64,000 nucleotides of DNA. Origin: Pseudomonadota bacterium. Lineage in GTDB: Bacteria > Pseudomonadota > Gammaproteobacteria > Burkholderiales > Gallionellaceae. Under the pieces are notes generated by a model. It did not search any database, was not told the DNA's origin, and saw only the letters and a program-made list of their open reading frames with translations. The DNA lies in contig JAJYLY010000004.1 of the NCBI GenBank assembly GCA_021787435.1, positions 1 through 64,000 of the forward strand, in the 5' to 3' direction. The position numbers and the translations under genes were made by a program. The stretch's first letter is position 1. Each line of letters begins with the position of its first letter. Shown here piece by piece: positions 29,501 through 38,432 of this stretch.

Positions 29501-30530
29501 TTTCACCGGCTGGCAGCAATTTGAGATCGCTATCCATCACAAGCAGGCCATAATTGGGCAACGGCTTGCCTATCGTGACTGGCATGCCCTTCTGCAATCT
29601 CGCAAGGCTTGCAGATACGGTTGCCTCGGTCGGGCCGTAAGTGTTGAACAATTGATGATCGGGCGTAGCCCAACGTTCGACCAGCGCCTGCGGGCACATC
29701 TCTCCGCCCAGATTGATCAGTCTGAGAGAGGGAATGTCGCGCGGGAAGAGCGCAAGCAAAGTGGGCACCGCATGCAGCACGCTGATGTGATTGTCTTCGA
29801 GCGCGGCGGCTAAGGCATCCGGGTCTCCGGTGATTTCGCGGGGAGCAAGCCAGAGGGTTGCGCCGACCAGATAGGCTATCCAGATTTCCTCGAAGGACAT
29901 GTCGAATGCAACGGAAAACCCCTGATAGACCTTGTCATCAGCGCGAATGCCCAGCACCTCGTTTTCGCTGCGCAGGAAATGGCAGATGCTGCGCTGGCTG
30001 ACAAGGATACCCTTGGGTTTTCCCGTGGATCCCGATGTGTAAATCACATAGGCGGGACTATCCGGGCCGAAGTCGCTGCCTCTTTGCAGCAAGGGTGCAT
30101 CCTGTGATTCGAGTAGGTCTTCAATGACCCACAAAGGACGAGCATAGTCCTTGAGTTGCGGTAAATATGCGCGGCAAGTGAGCAGGCCGGGGCTTTGCGC
30201 ATCTGAAAGGCAGATGTCTATCCTGGCAACGGGCGTGTCAGCATCGAAGGGCAGCCAGGCGGCTCCTGCCTTGCAGATGGCCAGTTGCGCCGTGAGAAGA
30301 TCCGCGCCGCGCGGCAGCCATAGGCCTATGACATGCCCTGTCTGCACACCTTTTGCAAGCAGGCGGCTTGCGAGCTCGTCGGCGGCCGCATTGAGCGCCC
30401 TATAGCTTAAGGTTTGTGTGCCAAAAATCAGTGCGGTCTTGTCAGGCACCCTGCTTGCAGTGGCTTCAAAAATGTCGGGCAGTGTTTCAGATTGGAGCAG
30501 ATCAGGACGGTGCGGGCCACGCAAAATCAT
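26574..30530 (-). CDS. Pls-type single-module NRPS with membrane and left-handed beta-helix C-terminus
   Basis: This protein of about 1318 aa has one adenylation domain (about 15-500, A3 YTSGSTGKPKG, catalytic Lys491). One thiolation domain follows (DLGGHSLL, Ser549). About six membrane helices are interleaved with three left-handed beta-helix (hexapeptide) blocks. There is no condensation domain. This is the architecture of epsilon-poly-lysine synthetase (Pls) and relatives, which polymerise one amino acid and may export it. My reading of the specificity code is D-M-E-H-I-L-T-V-S-K, acidic at the positions used by Lys/Orn domains, so a basic amino acid is plausible. Start 30530 fits the family. 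Upstream in-frame starts exist. Confidence 0.88.
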   Translation of the reverse strand: MILRGPHRPDLLQSETLPDIFEATASRVPDKTALIFGTQTLSYRALNAAADELASRLLAKGVQTGHVIGLWLPRGADLLTAQLAICKAGAAWLPFDADTPVARIDICLSDAQSPGLLTCRAYLPQLKDYARPLWVIEDLLESQDAPLLQRGSDFGPDSPAYVIYTSGSTGKPKGILVSQRSICHFLRSENEVLGIRADDKVYQGFSVAFDMSFEEIWIAYLVGATLWLAPREITGDPDALAAALEDNHISVLHAVPTLLALFPRDIPSLRLINLGGEMCPQALVERWATPDHQLFNTYGPTEATVSASLARLQKGMPVTIGKPLPNYGLLVMDSDLKLLPAGETGELCITGPGVAKGYLGRSDLTAEKFLSNPYAEGSHEARLYRTGDLARIDESGNVHCLGRVDDQVKIRGFRVELGEIEAVLAKEHGIATAAVIMKEVDGVEQLIAYFVAHAKTSPAGLRRSLVEKLPPYMVPARFESVQMMPRLTSGKIDRKALRALELTDAGMTSESDMPENDAEAALFAALHHLFPGQALKRSADFFADLGGHSLLAARLVSHLREDARFANATVHDIYSQRQLGLIAHALTKKQLSSEDIVINIAETPRLRRILCSLAQATVIPPLVCLKMAQWLSPFFTYHYFTGDPGDTMSRAIFASLLVYLIANVGSFFFAIAAKWLIIGRAKAGRYPLWGVMYFRWWLADRICEVPPRHLLSGSSLNAMYLRALGAKVGRDTLIGALSIRAPDLLEIGNGVSIGSSVNLENVRVEGNELIMGSISIGDEAVVDSYAVMEGDSSMGDYAHLGGLSSLSAGQHVPDAKRWEGAPAHFAADVDIRSRRPRVSVSDLRTAMEALFYFLGANLVAIVFFLPVFPSFILIDWLDGRWLNIADAHVAPFSAFFTYLILSIPASAVLVIATILASTGFRYLVLPRLKEGSWSVHSRVYFSKWLSNQIQESSLFALHGLYATVYAPWWYRLLGARVGKGTEISTALGVVPDMLTIGTDSFVADGVMLGDERIEGGWMSLRPTVIGNRTFLGNGAFVPDGSILPDDVLIGVQSSVPENDRMKPGDTWVGNLPIILPAREQFEGYDNRLTFQPSPLRRISRGIVEGLRIVMPMAVVIAVGYLTVALVMPLASAGLLWDTLIALSLAGFLYGVGSFLFVVLLKWLVIGRYKVRSVPMWTAFVWGSEAITNLYESIAVPNFVDFLRGTPMLPPCMRLLGCKMGKGIYMDTTFLTEFDCVSIGDYAALNGWSGPQTHLFEDRIMKIGEVSIGRGVTVGPRTIILYGAHIGDGATLGPLTLILKGENIPGGTRWTGSPAEPWA

Positions 30531-30671
30531 AAGTTTTGAATCTCGAAATGGATAAAGGACATTAGTCCATTTTAGCATGCACAATTTATCATTCTGCATG
30601 ACCCATTTCCTAATTCACAGATTGGAGTACGATATGTGCCCGTCAAGCTGGAATTTTGAACAGGTGAAAAC

Positions 30672-31880
30672 ATGAATAAGATCGTCGATTCCATCCTGAA
30701 CTACAACGCTAACCGTGAAGCGGAGCGGTTAGCGATGAAATACCGTGCGATGCGCGAGAATGTGTTTTCCTTCATGCGCGGCAGTTGCCACCTGTATTAC
30801 GAGGACTGGCCGTTTCAGGATATGCGCTTGAATGAAGCGCCAGTTGCGTGGATTTGCGGCGATCTGCATCTTGAGAACTTCGGCTGTTATAAGGGCGACA
30901 ATCGGCTGGTCTATTTCGACATGAACGACTTCGATGAGGCGGTGCTCGCACCTGCGACATGGGAGCTTGGTCGCTGGCTCGCAAGCATCCTGGTTGCTGC
31001 TGATTCCTTGAAACTGCCGGAGATTGATGCTCAAAGGCTTTGCCGAATTGGCCTTGCCAGTTATTCGGCGGCGCTGGCGGCGGGCAAGGCCAGATGGCTT
31101 GAACGCGATACAGCCAGCGGAATGATTAAGAGTCTGCTCAATCCCCTGAGGCTGAGACGCAGGGAAGCGTTCCTGAACAGCCGGACCCGTGTGCGTAAGG
31201 GGATGCGCAGCATCAGGGCGGATGGGAAGCACGCGCTGGATTTATTGCCGGAAGAAAAGACGAGGGTCATGGCCTTTGTCGATGAATATGCGAGCGGACA
31301 AGATGATCCTGAATTCTACCGTCCCATCGATGCCGCAAGGCGCATTGCAGGCACCGGCAGCTTGGGTCTTGCGCGTTATGTGATACTAATCGAAGGGCGC
31401 GGCAGCCCGGACGGGAATTTTTTGCTTGACCTGAAGCAAGCTATACCCAGCGCGCTTGCGCCTTATGTCACAAGCAGACAGCCTGCATGGGAAAGTGAAG
31501 CGCATCGCGTAGCCAGCGTGCAGCAATGGGCGCAGGCCATCTCTCCTGCATTTTTGTCTGCAGTGACGTTCGATAAAGAGCCTTTTCTGTTCAAGGGTCT
31601 GCAACCGACGGCCGACAGGCTGGCGCTTTCCGGATGGAATGGCAAACTGAAGCGGCTTGAACAGGTGGTGCAAAGCATGGGCGAGATCGTTGCCTGGAGC
31701 CATTTGCGCTGCGGTGGCAGAAAAGGATCTGCGATTGCGGACGAGTGGATGAATTTTGGCAGGCGGCAAGACTGGCAGGTGCGATTAGTGAAGCTTGCTG
31801 AAAAACAGGCTGGAAAAATTGGATCGGACTGGAAAAAATACGCGCGTGAGTATGACAAATCGGGGAAGTCATGGTGTTGA
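30672..31880 (+). CDS. DUF2252 protein, kinase-like fold
   Basis: This 402-aa protein has the DUF2252 signature. RAMRENVFSFMRGSCHLYYED is followed by WICGDLHLENFG, then YFDMNDFDEAVLAPATWELGRWLAS. The GDLH-x2-NFG and DxNDFD elements resemble the catalytic and metal loops of aminoglycoside-phosphotransferase-like kinases, but the substrate is unknown. GGTGAAAAC precedes the ATG. It is divergent from the Pls-type gene, with 141 bp between starts, and stands alone ahead of tig. Confidence 0.88.
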   Translation: MNKIVDSILNYNANREAERLAMKYRAMRENVFSFMRGSCHLYYEDWPFQDMRLNEAPVAWICGDLHLENFGCYKGDNRLVYFDMNDFDEAVLAPATWELGRWLASILVAADSLKLPEIDAQRLCRIGLASYSAALAAGKARWLERDTASGMIKSLLNPLRLRRREAFLNSRTRVRKGMRSIRADGKHALDLLPEEKTRVMAFVDEYASGQDDPEFYRPIDAARRIAGTGSLGLARYVILIEGRGSPDGNFLLDLKQAIPSALAPYVTSRQPAWESEAHRVASVQQWAQAISPAFLSAVTFDKEPFLFKGLQPTADRLALSGWNGKLKRLEQVVQSMGEIVAWSHLRCGGRKGSAIADEWMNFGRRQDWQVRLVKLAEKQAGKIGSDWKKYAREYDKSGKSWC

Positions 31881-32085
31881 GAAAATGCAACAAAGCGCGA
31901 TATGCTTAGAAATCAGGATTCTGTTACAATTGTTCGGGAACAGGCGCTGGGCAAGAAGCACTCGCGGCAACGTTACAACCGCGTTGGCGCTGATTTGAAA
32001 AGTTGATTCAATGACTTGTAAGTCTGAATCGTGTTTTTTCTCCTGAGCGCTCCCTTATCAAATTCAAATTCAAGGACACTAAAGC

Positions 32086-33384
32086 ATGACCAGCGTAGAA
32101 ACCGTGAGCGCGTTACAGCGTCGACTGAACGCAACGATTCCCCAGCAGGCCGTCCGCAGTCAGGTGGCCGATCGCTTAAAACGCATCGGGAGGACTGCAA
32201 GGATTGCCGGATTCCGTCCTGGCAAGATCCCGGGCAAGATACTCGAGCAGCATTATGGTACGGAAGCGCGCCAGGAAGCGCTGGGGGAGGCTTTGCAGAA
32301 GTCTTTTGTTGAAGCCATTCAGGCCAAGTCACTTAAAGTTGCGGGAGATCCGGAGTTCACCGTCAAGACGAATGACTGGAATGCCGATGAAATCGAATAT
32401 AGCGCGACTTTCGAAGTGTATCCTGAAGTGGTGTTGGGCGATATCTCGGGCGAATCGGTGCTGCGTTCCACCTATGAGCTTAGTCAGGCTGACGTGGATA
32501 ACACCATTGCCACGCTGCGCAAACAGCGCGCGACCTATGCTGCGGTGTCTCGCGCGGCGCAGAACGAAGACAAGGTTGTAATCGACTTTTCAGGCACGCT
32601 CGATGGCAAGTCATTTGAAGGCGGAGAAGCGAAGGATTATCCCGTTATGTTGGGTTCCGGTCGCATGCTGCGCGATTTCGAAGAGGCCATCGTCGGGATG
32701 AATATCGGCGAAACCAAGTCGTTCGACATGACTTTTCCGGAAAATTACCATGGCAAAGATGTGGCGGGCAAACAGGTTACCTTTGCGATCACGTTGAAAA
32801 GCGTTGAGGCGCAGGTATTGCCTGAAGTGGATGCAGAATTTGCCAAGTCTGTCGGTATCGCTGATGGCGATGTTAGCCGCCTGGAAGATGAAATCCGCAG
32901 CAATCTTGCGCGCGAAGTCACGCGCCGTCTGAAAGGGCGCAACAAGGATGCGGCGATGGATGTGTTGCTCAAGGTGGCCCAGTTTGAGTTGCCCCGTGCG
33001 CTGGTTGAATGGGAGATGCATAGGCTGATGCAGCAGACAGCTGCTGAGATGGAACAGCGCGGCATGATGAAAAAAGGCGCGCAGTTGCCGCCGGAATTGT
33101 TCCGCGAGCGCGCGGAAAAGCGCGTCAAGCTGGGGTTGATTTTGGCCGATTTGGTTGAGAAGCACGGGCTCAAAGCTGACCCGGAAATGGTTCGCGCGCT
33201 GGTCGAGGATTACGCACAGAGTTTCGAGCATCCGGAAGAAGTGGTGCGTTGGCATTATGCAGATCCATCGCGCTATCAGGAGCTCGAGAACCTGGCGTTG
33301 GAAGAGAATGTGGTGGATTGGGTGATGGCGCGCGTCAAGGTGACCGATCAGGCTTTATCATTCGCAGATTTGATGGGGAATTAA
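32086..33384 (+). CDS. tig: Trigger factor
   Basis: This 432-aa ribosome-associated chaperone and prolyl isomerase has the ribosome-binding signature GFRPGKIP in the N-terminal domain (about residues 44-51). A PPIase domain follows (about 160-240, [29 protein letters not shown]), then the helical C-terminal cradle. It opens the conserved tig-clpP-clpX-lon cluster and ends one base before the clpP ATG. A 205-bp gap upstream should hold the promoter. A weak candidate is TTGAAA at 31995 with TAAGTC at 32019. Confidence 0.97.
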   Translation: MTSVETVSALQRRLNATIPQQAVRSQVADRLKRIGRTARIAGFRPGKIPGKILEQHYGTEARQEALGEALQKSFVEAIQAKSLKVAGDPEFTVKTNDWNADEIEYSATFEVYPEVVLGDISGESVLRSTYELSQADVDNTIATLRKQRATYAAVSRAAQNEDKVVIDFSGTLDGKSFEGGEAKDYPVMLGSGRMLRDFEEAIVGMNIGETKSFDMTFPENYHGKDVAGKQVTFAITLKSVEAQVLPEVDAEFAKSVGIADGDVSRLEDEIRSNLAREVTRRLKGRNKDAAMDVLLKVAQFELPRALVEWEMHRLMQQTAAEMEQRGMMKKGAQLPPELFRERAEKRVKLGLILADLVEKHGLKADPEMVRALVEDYAQSFEHPEEVVRWHYADPSRYQELENLALEENVVDWVMARVKVTDQALSFADLMGN

Positions 33385-33385
33385 T

Positions 33386-33994
33386 ATGCATTACGAAGAG
33401 ACGCAAAATATCGGCATGATCCCCATGGTCGTTGAAACTAGCGGCCGTGGCGAGCGGGCCTACGACATATATTCCCGCCTGTTGAAAGAACGCGTGGTGT
33501 TTCTGGTGGGCGAGGTCAACGACCACAGCGCAAACCTGATCGTGGCGCAAATGCTGTTTCTCGAGTCCGAGAATCCGGACAAGGACATACACTTCTACAT
33601 CAATTCACCGGGCGGCTCGGTCACCGCAGGCATGGCGATCTACGATACCATGCAGTTCATCAAGCCTGCTGTAAGCACGCTTTGCATAGGCCAGGCGGCC
33701 AGCATGGGTGCATTCTTGTTGACTGCGGGCGAGAAAGGGAAACGCTTCTGCCTGCCAAATTCCCGAGTGATGATACATCAGCCTCTGGGTGGCTTCCGCG
33801 GTCAGGCATCGGACATCGAGATACATGCGCGCGAAATATTGTATTTGAAGCAGAAGCTCAATCAAATGCTGGCGATGCATACCGGACAGACGGTCGAGGT
33901 GATAGAGCGCGACACGGATCGCGATAATTTCTTGAGCGCGACAGATGCTGTTGCCTATGGACTGGTCGATCAGGTGCTGGACAAGCGCGCTTGA
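33386..33994 (+). CDS. clpP: ATP-dependent Clp protease proteolytic subunit
   Basis: This 202-aa serine protease has nucleophile Ser106 in [11 protein letters not shown] and His131 in MIHQPLGG. The catalytic Asp lies in the [10 protein letters not shown] segment. It starts directly behind tig and precedes clpX by 24 bp. Fourteen copies form the chamber fed by ClpX and ClpA. The N-terminal propeptide region is short. Confidence 0.98.
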   Translation: MHYEETQNIGMIPMVVETSGRGERAYDIYSRLLKERVVFLVGEVNDHSANLIVAQMLFLESENPDKDIHFYINSPGGSVTAGMAIYDTMQFIKPAVSTLCIGQAASMGAFLLTAGEKGKRFCLPNSRVMIHQPLGGFRGQASDIEIHAREILYLKQKLNQMLAMHTGQTVEVIERDTDRDNFLSATDAVAYGLVDQVLDKRA

Positions 33995-34018
33995 CGATAA
34001 ACTTGAGAGAGGTGTGCT

Positions 34019-35269
34019 ATGGCTATCGATAAAAAATCAGGTGACAAGCTGCTTTACTGCTCGTTCTGCGGCAAGAGTCAGCATGAGGTTCGCAAGCTCA
34101 TTGCAGGGCCATCCGTATTTGTGTGCGACGAGTGCATCACGCTTTGCAATGACATCATGCGTGAAGAGATTCAGGGTGAAAACGGGCCTGGCGACAAGTC
34201 CGAACTACCCGTCCCCAAAGAAATTTGTGCAACGCTTGACGAATATGTGATCGGCCAGGAGCGTGCTAAGCGCATCCTGTCTGTCGCGGTATACAACCAC
34301 TATAAGCGCTTGAAGAGCAACTCGAATGATGGCGTTGAGCTTTCTAAGAGCAATATCCTGTTGGTGGGGCCGACGGGTTCAGGCAAGACCCTGCTTGCGC
34401 AAACGCTGGCCCGCATGCTGGATGTGCCGTTTGTGATGGCGGATGCAACCACGTTGACCGAGGCAGGTTATGTTGGTGAAGACGTCGAGAACATCATACA
34501 GAAATTGCTGCAGGCCTGCGATTACAATGTCGAGAAGGCGCAGCGCGGCATCGTGTATGTGGACGAGATCGACAAGATTTCGAGGAAATCGGACAATCCT
34601 TCAATCACGCGGGATGTGTCCGGTGAGGGCGTGCAACAGGCGCTTTTGAAACTGATCGAAGGTACCAAGGCATCGATTCCGCCGCAGGGTGGGCGCAAGC
34701 ACCCCAATACGGAGTTTCTGCAAGTCGATACGACCGATATCCTGTTCATTTGCGGCGGTGCATTCGATGGGCTGGAAAAGATCATCCGCAACCGTTCGGC
34801 CAAGTCCAGCATCGGGTTCGGCGCGACAGTGAGCTCTGTGGATGAACGCAAGACCGGGGAAACACTGCGCGATGTCGAACCGGAAGATCTGGTCAAGTTT
34901 GGCCTGATCCCAGAATTTGTCGGGCGCCTACCGGTGGTCGCAACGCTGGAAGAGCTGGATGAGGCAGCGATGATGCAGATACTCACAAAGCCTAAGAATG
35001 CGCTGACCAAACAGTATCAGAAGCTGTTTGCGATGGAAGGTGTTGAACTTGAGTTCCGTGAAAATGCATTGCTTGCGATAGCCAAGAAAGCTTTGGCACG
35101 CAAGACTGGTGCGCGCGGCTTGCGCTCGATACTGGAACATGCATTGCTGGACGTGATGTTCGATCTGCCGTCGATGGAAAATGCCAGCAAGGTGGTATTG
35201 GACGAAACCGCTTCGGCAGGCGAAATCAAACCTATCATCGTTTATACAGACAAGCCCAAAGCGGCTTGA
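34019..35269 (+). CDS. clpX: ATP-dependent Clp protease ATP-binding subunit ClpX
   Basis: This 416-aa unfoldase has an N-terminal C4 zinc domain (CSFCGKS and [10 protein letters not shown]) for substrate and adaptor binding. The AAA+ core has Walker A GPTGSGKT, Walker [11 protein letters not shown] and sensor 2 GARGLRSI. It recognises tagged substrates and feeds ClpP. A strong hairpin follows the stop codon, separating it from lon. Confidence 0.98.
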   Translation: MAIDKKSGDKLLYCSFCGKSQHEVRKLIAGPSVFVCDECITLCNDIMREEIQGENGPGDKSELPVPKEICATLDEYVIGQERAKRILSVAVYNHYKRLKSNSNDGVELSKSNILLVGPTGSGKTLLAQTLARMLDVPFVMADATTLTEAGYVGEDVENIIQKLLQACDYNVEKAQRGIVYVDEIDKISRKSDNPSITRDVSGEGVQQALLKLIEGTKASIPPQGGRKHPNTEFLQVDTTDILFICGGAFDGLEKIIRNRSAKSSIGFGATVSSVDERKTGETLRDVEPEDLVKFGLIPEFVGRLPVVATLEELDEAAMMQILTKPKNALTKQYQKLFAMEGVELEFRENALLAIAKKALARKTGARGLRSILEHALLDVMFDLPSMENASKVVLDETASAGEIKPIIVYTDKPKAA

Positions 35270-35280
35270 TTCGGCCCGAG

Positions 35281-35320
35281 AACCCGGAAAAGCCGGCCTG
35301 ATTGCCGGTTTTTCCGGGTT
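35281..35320 (+). terminator. clpX terminator or attenuator
   Basis: A 17-bp stem with one G-T wobble (35281-35297 with 35304-35320) encloses the 6-nt loop CTGATT. It starts 11 bp after the clpX stop. The T-run after it is poor (TCTCCTC), so termination may be partial, letting some read-through reach lon. Confidence 0.65.
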
Positions 35321-35346
35321 TCTCCTCAATCTTTTCCAAACAGGGA

Positions 35347-35374
35347 TTGAATTGGTTTAAGCTATCCCCATCTA
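35347..35374 (+). promoter_or_regulatory. Sigma32 heat-shock promoter of lon
   Basis: TTGAAT at 35347-35352, then 13 bases, then CCCCATCTA at 35366-35374 closely match the sigma32 consensus (CTTGAAA, 13-14 bases, CCCCATnT). The -10 ends 29 bases before the lon ATG. It follows the clpX terminator, so lon can be induced by heat independently. Confidence 0.75.
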
Positions 35375-35403
35375 GCAATCCTGACAACGAAAAGGTAATT
35401 GCC

Positions 35404-37809
35404 ATGTCCACCAAACAAAATACTCCGATTGAACTTCATCCATTGTTGCCGTTGCGCGATGTCGTCGTGTTCCCGCATATGGTTATTCCGCTGTTTGTAG
35501 GTCGCGCCAAATCCATCAAGGCGCTGGAGTTGGCGATGGAAGCCGGCAAGTCCATCGTGCTGGTCGCGCAAAAAACCGCATCCAAGGATGATCCCGGGAC
35601 GGAGGATCTGTTCAACATAGGCAGTATGGCAAACGTGCTGCAAATGTTGAAACTGCCCGATGGCACGGTAAAGGTGCTGGTTGAGGGCACCAGTCGCGTC
35701 AATGTGCTGAGCGTGGAAGATATCGACAGCCATTTCGTTGCCGAAATAGAAGTCATTCCAGCCGAAGATGCAACAGGGAGCGAGTCGGAGGCGATGCGCA
35801 GGACGCTGATCGCCCAGTTCGAACAGTTCGTCAAGCTCAACAAAAAAATTCCGCCTGAGATTCTGTCTTCCCTGACCGGGATCGATGATGCTGGCCGTCT
35901 GGCGGACATTGTTGCGGCACACCTGCCGCTGAAGCTCGAGCAAAAGCAGGAAGTGCTGGAGATTTCATCGGTCAAGAAACGGCTGGAACACCTTTTGGGC
36001 CTGCTCGAGGGCGAGATAGATATCCTTCAGGTCGAGAAGCGCATCCGCGGGCGCGTCAAGCGCCAGATGGAAAAGAGCCAGCGCGAGTATTACCTGAATG
36101 AACAGGTCAAGGCGATACAGAAGGAGCTGGGCGAGGAAGAGGAAGGTGCGGACCTTGACGGCCTGGACAAGAAAATCAAGGCGGCCAACATGCCCAAGGA
36201 GGCTCGCGCCAAGGCCGAGGCAGAACTGAAGAAGCTGCGCCTGATGTCTCCGATGTCGGCGGAAGCAACCGTTGTGCGCAACTACATCGAGGTGCTGATC
36301 GGGCTGCCCTGGAAGAAAAAAACCAAGATCTGTGCTGATCTCAAAAAGGCAGAAGTCGTGCTGGAAGAGGATCATTACGGGCTGGACAAGGTCAAGGAAC
36401 GGATACTTGAATACCTGGCAGTCCAGCAGCGTGTTGACAAGCTCAAGGCGCCGATACTGTGTCTGGTAGGACCTCCTGGTGTGGGCAAGACTTCGCTTGG
36501 ACAATCCATTGCGCGTGCGACCAACCGCAAATTTGTGCGTATGTCACTGGGCGGTGTGCGGGACGAGTCCGAGATTCGCGGTCATCGTCGCACCTACATA
36601 GGTTCCATGCCGGGCAAGATTTTGCAGAACATGAGCAAGGTCGCGGTGAAAAATCCATTGTTCCTGCTCGATGAAGTGGACAAGATGGGTATGGACATGA
36701 GGGGCGATCCTTCAGCCGCGCTGCTCGAGGTGTTAGATCCGGAGCAGAATTCGACCTTTGTCGATCATTATGTCGAGGTCGACTATGACCTGTCCGACGT
36801 GATGTTTGTCGCGACGGCCAATACGCTGAATATTCCCGAAGCATTGATGGACCGTATGGAAATCATCCATGTTTCCAGCTATATGGAAGATGAGAAGATC
36901 AATATTGCGACCCGTTATCTCGTGCCCAAGGCCATCAAGAACAACGGCCTCAATCCCGAAGAAATCAGCATCACCGAGACTGCGCTGCGCGATATCGTGC
37001 GCTATTACGTGAGGGAAGCCGGTGTACGGGGTCTGGAGCGTGAAATTTCCAAGATTTGCCGCAAGGTGGTCAAGGGCCTATTGCTGAAGTCCCGCGATAA
37101 AAAAGTGATTGTCAATTCACGCAATCTTGACAAATATCTGGGCGTGCGCCGCTACTCCTATGGCGTGGCAGAAAAGCACAATCAGGTAGGTCAGGTGACG
37201 GGGCTTGCCTGGACCGAAGTGGGCGGTGAATTGCTCACGATAGAGACAGTCGTTTTGCCAGGCAAGGGCAAGACCACCACGACAGGCAAGCTGGGCGAAG
37301 TGATGCAGGAGTCGATACAGGCAGCCCTGAGCGTGGTGCGTGGCCGCACCAAACGGCTGGGGATAGAGGAAGACTTTTATCAGAAAAATGATCTGCATAT
37401 CCATTTGCCGGAGGGTGCGATCCCCAAAGATGGCCCGAGCGCAGGCATAGGCATGTGCACCGCGATGGTGTCAGCCTTGACGGGAATTCCGGTTAGGGCA
37501 GATGTTGCCATGACGGGAGAGATCACGCTGCGGGGTGAGGTGCTGCCTATCGGCGGCCTGAAAGAGAAATTGATCGCTGCTCAGCGTGGCGGGATCAAGA
37601 CTGTCCTGATACCCGAGGAAAACGTCAAGGATCTGGCGGAGATTTCCGACAATGTTAAAAACAAGCTTGACATTCATCCTGTGAAATGGATAGAACAGGT
37701 ACTGGAGCTGGCGCTTGAGCGCAAGCCCGAGCCTCGTGAGGAGACTGCTGTTCCTGCATTGGTGGGGGATGCCGTGCTGGCCGATCCTGTTGTTGCAACC
37801 AAGCATTGA
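35404..37809 (+). CDS. lon: ATP-dependent protease Lon
   Basis: This 801-aa protease has an N-terminal substrate-binding LON domain ([16 protein letters not shown] onward) and a coiled-coil region (about 190-300). The AAA+ domain has Walker [10 protein letters not shown] and Walker [10 protein letters not shown]. The C-terminal peptidase has the catalytic Ser in [11 protein letters not shown] and the Lys in [13 protein letters not shown]. The true start is ATG 35404 with AAAAGG upstream. The longer frame runs into the upstream hairpin. It degrades misfolded and regulatory proteins. Confidence 0.97.
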   Translation: MSTKQNTPIELHPLLPLRDVVVFPHMVIPLFVGRAKSIKALELAMEAGKSIVLVAQKTASKDDPGTEDLFNIGSMANVLQMLKLPDGTVKVLVEGTSRVNVLSVEDIDSHFVAEIEVIPAEDATGSESEAMRRTLIAQFEQFVKLNKKIPPEILSSLTGIDDAGRLADIVAAHLPLKLEQKQEVLEISSVKKRLEHLLGLLEGEIDILQVEKRIRGRVKRQMEKSQREYYLNEQVKAIQKELGEEEEGADLDGLDKKIKAANMPKEARAKAEAELKKLRLMSPMSAEATVVRNYIEVLIGLPWKKKTKICADLKKAEVVLEEDHYGLDKVKERILEYLAVQQRVDKLKAPILCLVGPPGVGKTSLGQSIARATNRKFVRMSLGGVRDESEIRGHRRTYIGSMPGKILQNMSKVAVKNPLFLLDEVDKMGMDMRGDPSAALLEVLDPEQNSTFVDHYVEVDYDLSDVMFVATANTLNIPEALMDRMEIIHVSSYMEDEKINIATRYLVPKAIKNNGLNPEEISITETALRDIVRYYVREAGVRGLEREISKICRKVVKGLLLKSRDKKVIVNSRNLDKYLGVRRYSYGVAEKHNQVGQVTGLAWTEVGGELLTIETVVLPGKGKTTTTGKLGEVMQESIQAALSVVRGRTKRLGIEEDFYQKNDLHIHLPEGAIPKDGPSAGIGMCTAMVSALTGIPVRADVAMTGEITLRGEVLPIGGLKEKLIAAQRGGIKTVLIPEENVKDLAEISDNVKNKLDIHPVKWIEQVLELALERKPEPREETAVPALVGDAVLADPVVATKH

Positions 37810-37824
37810 GTTTGCATATTGCAC

Positions 37825-37854
37825 TTGACCAAAGCTTTGCGGTCTTGATATAAA
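37825..37854 (+). promoter_or_regulatory. hupB sigma70 promoter
   Basis: TTGACC at 37825-37830 and TATAAA at 37849-37854 are separated by 18 bases. It lies 50 bases before the hupB start, in the lon-hupB gap. Confidence 0.65.
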
Positions 37855-37904
37855 GCTGTTGCAGCTTGCGTTAAAAAATAACTATTTTAATAAGGGGGAT
37901 GAAT

Positions 37905-38177
37905 ATGAATAAATCTGATTTGGTAGATGCAATTGCAACATCGGCTGACATTTCAAAGGCTGCTGCGGCTCGTGCACTGGATGGCATGCTGGAAGCCGTA
38001 AAAAAGTCTTTGAAAAAGGGAGAGGAAGTCAGTCTGGTTGGTTTTGGCTCGTTTTCTGTGGAAAAAAGGGCTGCTCGCAAAGGCCGCAATCCGCAAACAG
38101 GAGAAGAGATCACGATCAAGGCTGCGAAAGTTCCTAAATTTCGCGCTGGCAAAGGTTTGAAAGATGCTGTAAACTAG
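37905..38177 (+). CDS. hupB: DNA-binding protein HU-beta
   Basis: This 90-aa nucleoid protein begins [11 protein letters not shown] and has the DNA-arm signature [18 protein letters not shown] with the apical NPQTGEEI. Two ATGs are in frame. AAGGGGG touches the first (37899) but lies six bases from the second (37905), which also matches the HU N-terminus, so I chose 37905. Its place after lon is conserved. Confidence 0.96.
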   Translation: MNKSDLVDAIATSADISKAAAARALDGMLEAVKKSLKKGEEVSLVGFGSFSVEKRAARKGRNPQTGEEITIKAAKVPKFRAGKGLKDAVN

Positions 38178-38188
38178 CAATCTTTGTC

Positions 38189-38264
38189 GGGTGCTTAGCT
38201 CAGCTGGTAGAGCGTCGCCCTTACAAGGCGAATGTCGGCGGTTCGAACCCGTCAGCACCCACCA
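38189..38264 (+). tRNA. tRNA-Val (anticodon TAC), copy 1
   Basis: The acceptor GGGTGCT pairs with AGCACCC, then A and encoded CCA. The anticodon loop CTTACAA gives TAC. The T-loop is TTCGAAC. It is followed after 29 bp by tRNA-Asp. Confidence 0.96.
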
Positions 38265-38293
38265 GTTTGAGTATCTTGCACCAACTGGGTTTT

Positions 38294-38370
38294 GGAGTGG
38301 TAGTTCAGTTGGTTAGAATACCGGCCTGTCACGCCGGGGGTCGCGGGTTCGAGTCCCGTCCACTCCGCCA
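38294..38370 (+). tRNA. tRNA-Asp (anticodon GTC), copy 1
   Basis: The acceptor GGAGTGG pairs with CCACTCC, then GCCA. The anticodon loop CTGTCAC gives GTC. It is identical to the copy at 40453 across the whole gene as far as I can read. It probably shares a transcript with tRNA-Val. Confidence 0.96.
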
Positions 38371-38376
38371 AATTGA

Positions 38377-38400
38377 GGCGAACGAAAGTTCGCCTTTTTT
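38377..38400 (+). terminator. Terminator after tRNA pair 1
   Basis: A 7-bp stem (GGCGAAC with GTTCGCC) closed by a GAAA tetraloop is followed by T6. It ends 33 bases before the ppiD ATG. Confidence 0.85.
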
Positions 38401-38432
38401 CGTATCTGTCGTACAAAACATCTGGGGTTGCT

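Noticed and set aside
31995..32024. tig promoter (TTGAAA, 18 bp, TAAGTC)
   Set aside because: The -10 matches only about half the consensus, so it is mentioned with tig but not listed as a separate feature.
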